The notes below the pieces were generated by a model, which was not told where the DNA came from, made no database searches, and saw only the letters and a program-made list of their open reading frames with translations. This document shows, in pieces, positions 57,929 through 64,000 of a stretch of 64,000 bases of DNA (positions within the stretch are counted from its first letter, which is position 1; each line of letters opens with the position of its first letter). Source of the stretch: Diatrype stigma (taxonomy: Eukaryota > Ascomycota > Sordariomycetes > Xylariales > Diatrypaceae); the NCBI GenBank assembly GCA_022225965.2, contig JAKJXP020000084.1, positions 153,042-217,041 on the forward strand, given 5' to 3'. The position numbers were made by a program, and so were the translations under genes.

Positions 57929-58574
57929 AATTATAAGGCCCGGAGTAGCGCCTAAATAGGCAATATATATCTACAAAACCTTTATACGGCTTACAAAAGC
58001 CAATATACCTCTCTTAAAAAAGATTACCCTAAAGGAAACAGCAAATATAATATAACTAAGGTTATTTTTAATCCATTTATTTATATTTCGACCAATACTT
58101 ATCCGAATCGGGAAATTTCTATACCATTAAAATTCTTTCGATTAGGATAATTAAATTTTAAAATCGATTTATTATACCTATTCTTTCCATTAAATCACAA
58201 AATAATTACCATTTAAATATTTCTATTACAGATATATCAAATCTTTTTATTCCATTATTCGTCCGTATTTTTACCAAACCTTACCCGATTAAGACGAAAC
58301 TTAAACCATTCGACAGCTTGATTAATTAAATTTCATATTTTAAAATAAAGTTTTTTTATTTTTATTATTTATGGAAATAAAAATTATTTATTAAGCAATA
58401 TCTTATATTGCTATATCATCTTTATTTATTATCGATATTTACTTTACGGTTATTCCTTATTTAACCGTTAAAAAATACGTAACTTATATTATTCGAATTA
58501 AAAAAATTTAAGCTTCCAGATTTTAAAAGGGATTAATTTTACCGTTATCCCTTTTTATATAATTATTTATAACA

Positions 58575-61500
58575 ATAAGAATTAACTCTTAAAGCCGCAT
58601 TACGTTATTTAAGGGCATAAAAAATTATAAAATATGGGCCATTAAAGCAAAGGCTACCCTTATAAAGGAAAATCTAAATCATGCCCTTATTTTGGAAATA
58701 AAAGAAATAGCCATAACAGCTATAAAAATCCAGGAAAACCAGGAAAGCTAAGAAAGTCAAGAAATTCCTATTTCTTTTAAAACGTTAACCCAGGAAGATA
58801 ATAATAAAGCCTTAATTATTATATAACTCCTTTGCGAAAAAGGTTCCTTAACTTATATCAAATCCATACTAAGCTATAAGAAAACTTGGAAGGCCTTAAA
58901 AAATTATTATCGGCTAAAAGGATTTATAACAGAATTTTTACTATTAAAGAAATTCTTTAATTTCTTTATGAAAGATTTTAATACTTTCAAAGCTTACCTT
59001 AATAAAATAAGGTTTATAACGAACGAACTTAAGCTAAATAAAATAAACCTTTTAAATTAGGTTATAATTATTTGGGTATTAAATAATTTACCCGAAAAAT
59101 ATAAAGCTTTCGTTTAAAATATTACCCAATCTTTACGTTAGGATTCTTTAGCAATTTTTAAAGATACCTTGTTTTTTTCCTTAATGGATAAATCCAAAGG
59201 AATGAATAAAAAGGAGAAAATCCTTTACGTAAAAAGCAAAAAACCTTGGAAATAAAAAAAACAAATATACTGCAACCATTGCAAAATTTAGGGGCATTAG
59301 GAAAAGAACTGTTATTTCCTTTATCTCAATAAGGCTCCAAAAAGCTGGAAAAAAAAGGATAAGGTAAATAAAAAACAATTCGGCCCCAAAAGGGATAAAA
59401 AGAAACAAAAGGAAAATAATTCCTTAAAATCTATCAGTTCCAATAGCTTAAAAAAAGAAAAACGGGAAAAAAAAACAGGAAAACCTTTTAGGTGCCCTAA
59501 TCGATTCCGAAAAGGATACCCTTATTTTGGGCCCTATATCGAAAGAATCCAATAAAGGGGAAAACGAGGATTTATTTAAATTAGATCTTTCCGAATCCCT
59601 TTTTTTTCTTACGCCCGGAAGAATAAATACAAACGATTTTAAAATAAATCGTTATAATATAAATAAAGCCAGCTTTATATATAATACTAACTTTAATTCA
59701 AATTATTTAAATTTTACGAAATTTAAAGATAAGGGTATAATAAAGCTAATTACAAATAACGAGGCCATTTTTATTATTATAACTAATAAAAATCTATTAA
59801 TTAATATAAAGCAAATTTATAAAATCGTAAAATGAAATAACGTACGTTCCCTTATTATAAAAAAAGCTGGTAATTTAATAATACAATATATTACCTTTAA
59901 AAAGGTATATACGATAAAAAGGGTTAATTATATTCCAAAACTAAGTATTAACCTTTTATTCATAAATAAGTTCAAAAATTATTATATAATTATAAATGCT
60001 ATTAATAGCATTAAGCTATATAATAAAAATAAAAACCTTATTACAAAAAAATATCATAAAAACGGGTTATATTATATATCGTTTAAAATAATTACCGGCC
60101 AAAATAAGCCAAAGAATATACTAAATCTCATTAATCAGCTTATATTTAATAAGCTTATTACATGGCATAATAAAATAGGTTACTTATTCTTAAAGCCCTT
60201 AATAGAATTCCTTATATCTAAAGGGGTAAGAATTTCGAAAAAGGAATATATTTAATATAATAACTAGAAATATAATATTTGTAATATAACAAAGGACTAC
60301 CGTAAAATAAATAAAACGGCTATAAGCCAAAAGGAATATAATATTATATAAAGGGTATATAATAATCTAGGGGATTTATTACTTAATACTTATAATAGGT
60401 ATAAATATTACATTACCTTTTTAAATAAACGAAGCCGTTATGTAAAAATTAAGCTGTTAAATTCAAAATCAAAAGCTTTAGAAGCCTTTAAAATATATAA
60501 GCTGTAGGCTAAAAATTAAACAAAACATAAAATAAAGGAATTTTTTATAAATAACGGTACGGAATATATAAATTTACGCTTCGAAATTTACTTATAAACG
60601 TACGGTATTATTTACCATATAACTTTTACTTATATAAAAGAACCTAATGGTTTAATAAAACGTATTAATCTAACCTTATTAAATAAGATACGGACGTTTC
60701 TTATTTTTTTCGGCTTATTTAATTACTTTTGGGATAAAGCCTTATTGGTAGCGGCTTATATATATAACCGTATTTCACATAAGGCTTTAAATTATAAGTA
60801 GCCCTTTGAAATTTATTATGGACATAAGCCGTATATTAATAATTTATATATATAAGGCTTTATATGTTATTATAATACTAATAAATACCGGCATAAGCTA
60901 GACCTTAAAATTAAAAAAGGGATTATTATCGGTTATAGCACCGAAAATAAAAATTACAAAATCTGGGATATAATAACTCAAAGGCCTATATGAACTAAGG
61001 ACGTTAATATAAGGAACGATATTTTTATTAAGGACCTTAATAATAACAATATAAGCCAAAGGAATACCCTAAAAGCCGTAAATAATATAAAAGAATTTCC
61101 TTATATCCAAAATGGGGGGATAGCAAAAAGCCCAGCTATACCGAAGCCCTTTTATTTGCTTAATAAGCCTATAACGGCTATAGGTTTAAATAATAAACCT
61201 ATAACGGCTACGGAAGCTTCGGGAATTATATTAACTGATTTAATTGATAATTTTAATTATAAGCAAATAAAGGAATTACCGGGCAGACGGTATGTAATTA
61301 AAGCAGCTATAGCTATTACAAATAATCCAATAAAACGAATAGCCGCTGTTACTGCAGTTAATCGAAATTTAAATAACAACTAGAATTCAAATAAAAGGAT
61401 TAAGCTTAATAATTTAATCCCTATACTTCCAAGCTTTTCTATATTTTCAAATCCTATACAGGATTATATAAAGATTAATATAAACCATTTGTTATATATA

Positions 61501-63198
61501 ATGGAAAATACGTTATTATTTAATCAGCTTATAAATATATAAAAAAAAAAAAAAAAGCTGATTTTATTCTTTCGGCTTTTACAACCGAACCAGTTACGTA
61601 TAAGCAAGTAATAAATGGTATAAATCGAAAATCCTGGTATTTAACCTGCAAAGCAAAAATAACGGAACTGGAAAAACAGAATACTTATAATATAATGGAC
61701 CTATTTAAGGAAAAATACCCTATAGGAATTCGTTAACTGTTTAAATCTAAACCTATTATTAAAGGTAGCTTTATTAAACCTAATTAAATAATTAATAAGA
61801 ATAAATCTAAACGCTTTAAAGCTAGATTTATTATATAAGGATATAATTAACAGTTAGGAATAAATTATTTAAAAACCTTTTCCATTACAGCCAGACCGGA
61901 AACGTAGCATTTATTATTAATAATAGCCGTTAATAAGGGGTGGCCTATAATATAATATAACGTTTAAAACGCTTTTATTTACTTTGATATAAATATAGAA
62001 ATTTATATACGGCTATTAAAAGGTTTTTATCCAAAAGTTTATAATAAGGTAATTAAATTTAATAAAGCCTTATACGGCTTAAAGCAGTTACCTAGGCTTT
62101 GGTATAAATTCCTATTCCAAATATTATTAGCCGAAGGATTTATTGTATTTCTTTACGACAAAGGAATATTTATAAATAAAATAAATAATATTATTATTAT
62201 CTGCCATGTAAACGATTTATTAATAATAAGTCCGTCCGAAACTGGTATAAATAATTTAGCTATAAAGCTATTAAAATTTATTAAGCTAAATAAAATAGGT
62301 CCCGTTTTTACTTACCTAGGTAACGATTTAAAAATCGATTATTTTAATAAGGAAATACGTATAAGCCAAAAACGATATACAAAAAAGCTGTTTACTAAAT
62401 ACAATATACGTAATAATCCAAATATAAAGCCAGGAAATATTCCTTATATTCCCGGCCTTAAGCTTGAAAAAAATAAATTAACAGCTTTAAATATAAAAGT
62501 TATGAATTATTAAAAGCAAATAGGTTCTTTATTATATTTAGCTTTAAAATTTCGACTTAATATAATTTACGTTATATGTATTTGTGCCAGATTTATAAAT
62601 AACCCAAATATAAATCACTTTAAGGAGTTATACAAAATATGGGGGTATTTATTAAAGCACCTTAATATAAGGGTTATATATAAGTGCAACGGAGTTTTGG
62701 AATTAAAAGTTTATATAAATTTTAATTAAGGAAGTAATTTATTAAATAGAAAATTTACAAGTGGATATATAATTAGCTTAGCAAATATGAATAATTTTAA
62801 TCCTATAAACTGGACTTCCCAACTTTAAAAAATAATATTCTTAAGCTTTTATAAAGCAGAATATATGGCTTTAAAGGAAGGATTAAAAGAAACCGTATAT
62901 TTAGGTAATATGCTTAATTACTTAAATAAAGAATTAAACCTAAGTTATCCGGACCAGCCTTTAAAGGTATATGTAAATAACGATGCCGCTTAAAAGTTAG
63001 CTAATAACCCTAAATTCTATAAAAAATTAAGTATATAAATATAACTTATTATTTTAATAAGAAAATGGTAACAAATAATAAAGCTATATTATACCATATT
63101 AATATAACAAAACAGCTAATTAATTTTTTAATAAAGCCGGTATTTAGCGTTATATTAAATAAGCTAATAAAACTAGTTAATATAATTAGTATATAGTA
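58575..63198 (+). pseudogene. Copia 2 Gag-Pol remnant
   Basis: It is collinear with copia 1. Recognisable pieces include the zinc-knuckle start CNHCKI (about 59,273), the Gag/protease region (59,527-59,835), integrase and, near 62,055-62,110, LNKALYGLKQLPRLW-type text. A reverse transcriptase site region lies near 62,200 and an RNase H end near 62,860. Stops occur every few dozen codons and the usual start is ATA. It serves as the uninterrupted reference for the MITE site at 61,681-61,700. Confidence 0.8.
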
Positions 63199-63638
63199 AT
63201 TTTATTTCTTTAAAGGTTTCCCTATTAAAAGCTTGATTTTTTCCGTATACGTACGTTTTATCCTGAGCTTTATACGATAAATAGGTAATTTTTTATTAAT
63301 TTTTTAATACCGAATAAAAAAAGAATAAGCTGGAAAGCTTCTTATATTCCAATAGGGGCTTATATAGTTATATATAAGCACAGCCTTGTTTATATAATTA
63401 TAAGCTGTTTTAATATAGCTTTATTTATATAATTATAAGCCGGCAAAGTAGGTGCTTAGTTAATTACAACCACTTATATACCTGTATCCATTATTCGCTT
63501 ATATAATTACTTTTTTTCTTATATAGGTTTTACCGTTATAACGGCTTTCCTAATATATATACATACGTTATTTAGTTATAAGAACAAATCCTATAAATTA
63601 ATGCTTACTTACGGCCCTTAATAATTATTAAGGGGGAA

Positions 63639-64000
63639 TATAGGATTTGCTAAATACAGCAAGACAATATAACAAAGCAACTATAAAAGAATTATACTTA
63701 TATAGCAGAATTACTGCTGGAAACGATATATTGCCGGAAGCAATTATTGTATGGAATAAAAGAAATAAGGACTTTCATTGTAATAGAAAAAATAGGGACA
63801 ATTACCGCATTAGGAAATACTCTATATATAAATAGGGGTAACAGCCACCTAGCTAATATACAGGAAGTCGGGACCTTATACATACACACACACACTTATA
63901 CACATACACGAATACTACTTCATACTTGAATAACTACCTTTATATACGTCTGCTTAACCTTACTTAGTGCCTATTTATTCCACTGCTACATCCGTATTAT
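63639..64000 (+). repeat. Copia 2 3' LTR, cut by window end
   Basis: It starts TATAGGATTTGC (TG changed to TA) after an AAGGGGGAA purine tract and matches the 5' LTR to the last base of the window. About 38 bases are missing. Confidence 0.85.

Larger units (their letters stand above)
57531..64000 (+). mobile_element. Ty1/copia retrotransposon 2, heavily RIP-mutated, truncated by window end
   Basis: Same family as copia 1 throughout, including leader and both untranslated stretches. The 5' LTR is 57,531-57,928. The 3' LTR starts at 63,639 and would end about 38 bases beyond the window. GGCCC (57,526-57,530) precedes it and should recur after the 3' LTR. It carries many more stops than copia 1, its gag start codon reads ATA, and the 3' LTR starts TATAGG instead of TGTAGG. 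It lacks the small DNA transposon. Inserted in the 5' part of protein B. Confidence 0.9.

Overview
The window looks like a chromosome arm segment of a filamentous ascomycete (Pezizomycotina). The evidence is short introns of 55-150 bp with GTAAGT-type donors and CTAAC/CTGAT-like branch sites, a DUF6536-type membrane protein, a hemerythrin-domain protein of the fungal mitochondrial type, and a block of about 42 kb that is extremely AT-rich, almost without CpA/TpG, and full of TpA and stop codons. That block is the footprint of repeat-induced point mutation (RIP). Species cannot be told from the sequence alone.

Left gene-bearing arm (1-13,057). All credible genes are on the minus strand: the N-terminus of a probable dynamin-type GTPase running off the left edge (1-108); a serine/glutamine-rich hypothetical protein (1330-2424); a five-exon DUF6536 membrane protein (3394-6289) with one unresolved splice phase; a weak hypothetical ORF (7760-8179); an ORF (8469-8999) whose sequence recurs in mutated form inside a retrotransposon 20 kb away; a two-exon protein of unknown family ('protein A', 9089-9926); a TDP2-like endonuclease/exonuclease/phosphatase (11370-12509); and a possible small secreted peptide (12759-12947).

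Repeat block (about 13,058-54,976). This resolves into nested insertions. A repeat family 'R' occurs twice in tandem: a short internally deleted copy (R1) and a long copy (R2). R1 is split by a Ty3/gypsy chromovirus ('outer gypsy', LTRs 156 bp, site duplication ATTAT, 13,503-43,211). The left LTR of that element is itself split by a Helitron-like element (13,575-23,857). Its gag/protease region is split by a second Ty3/gypsy element on the minus strand ('inner gypsy', 26,721-36,387, LTRs 147 bp, site duplication ATATT). R2 is split by a full Ty1/copia element (46,131-53,479, LTRs 400/401 bp, site duplication ATGCC). The copia pol region is split in turn by a non-autonomous TA-site DNA transposon with GC-rich terminal inverted repeats (50,288-51,125). 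Every element is RIP-mutated, the copia element least.

Right arm (54,977-57,530). It holds a hemerythrin HHE protein (55,026-55,782) that seems to lack the family's usual C-terminus, and 'protein B' (56,648-57,530), a homologue of protein A. The 5' part of protein B is cut off by a second copia element (57,531 to beyond 64,000), more heavily RIP-mutated than the first.

The observations most worth following are: the protein A/B family with a conserved Cys/His cluster and DELHQ terminus, one member on each side of the block; the third reading frame found downstream of integrase in both gypsy elements; and the near-exact correspondence between the start of the inner element's third frame and the free-standing ORF at 8469-8972.
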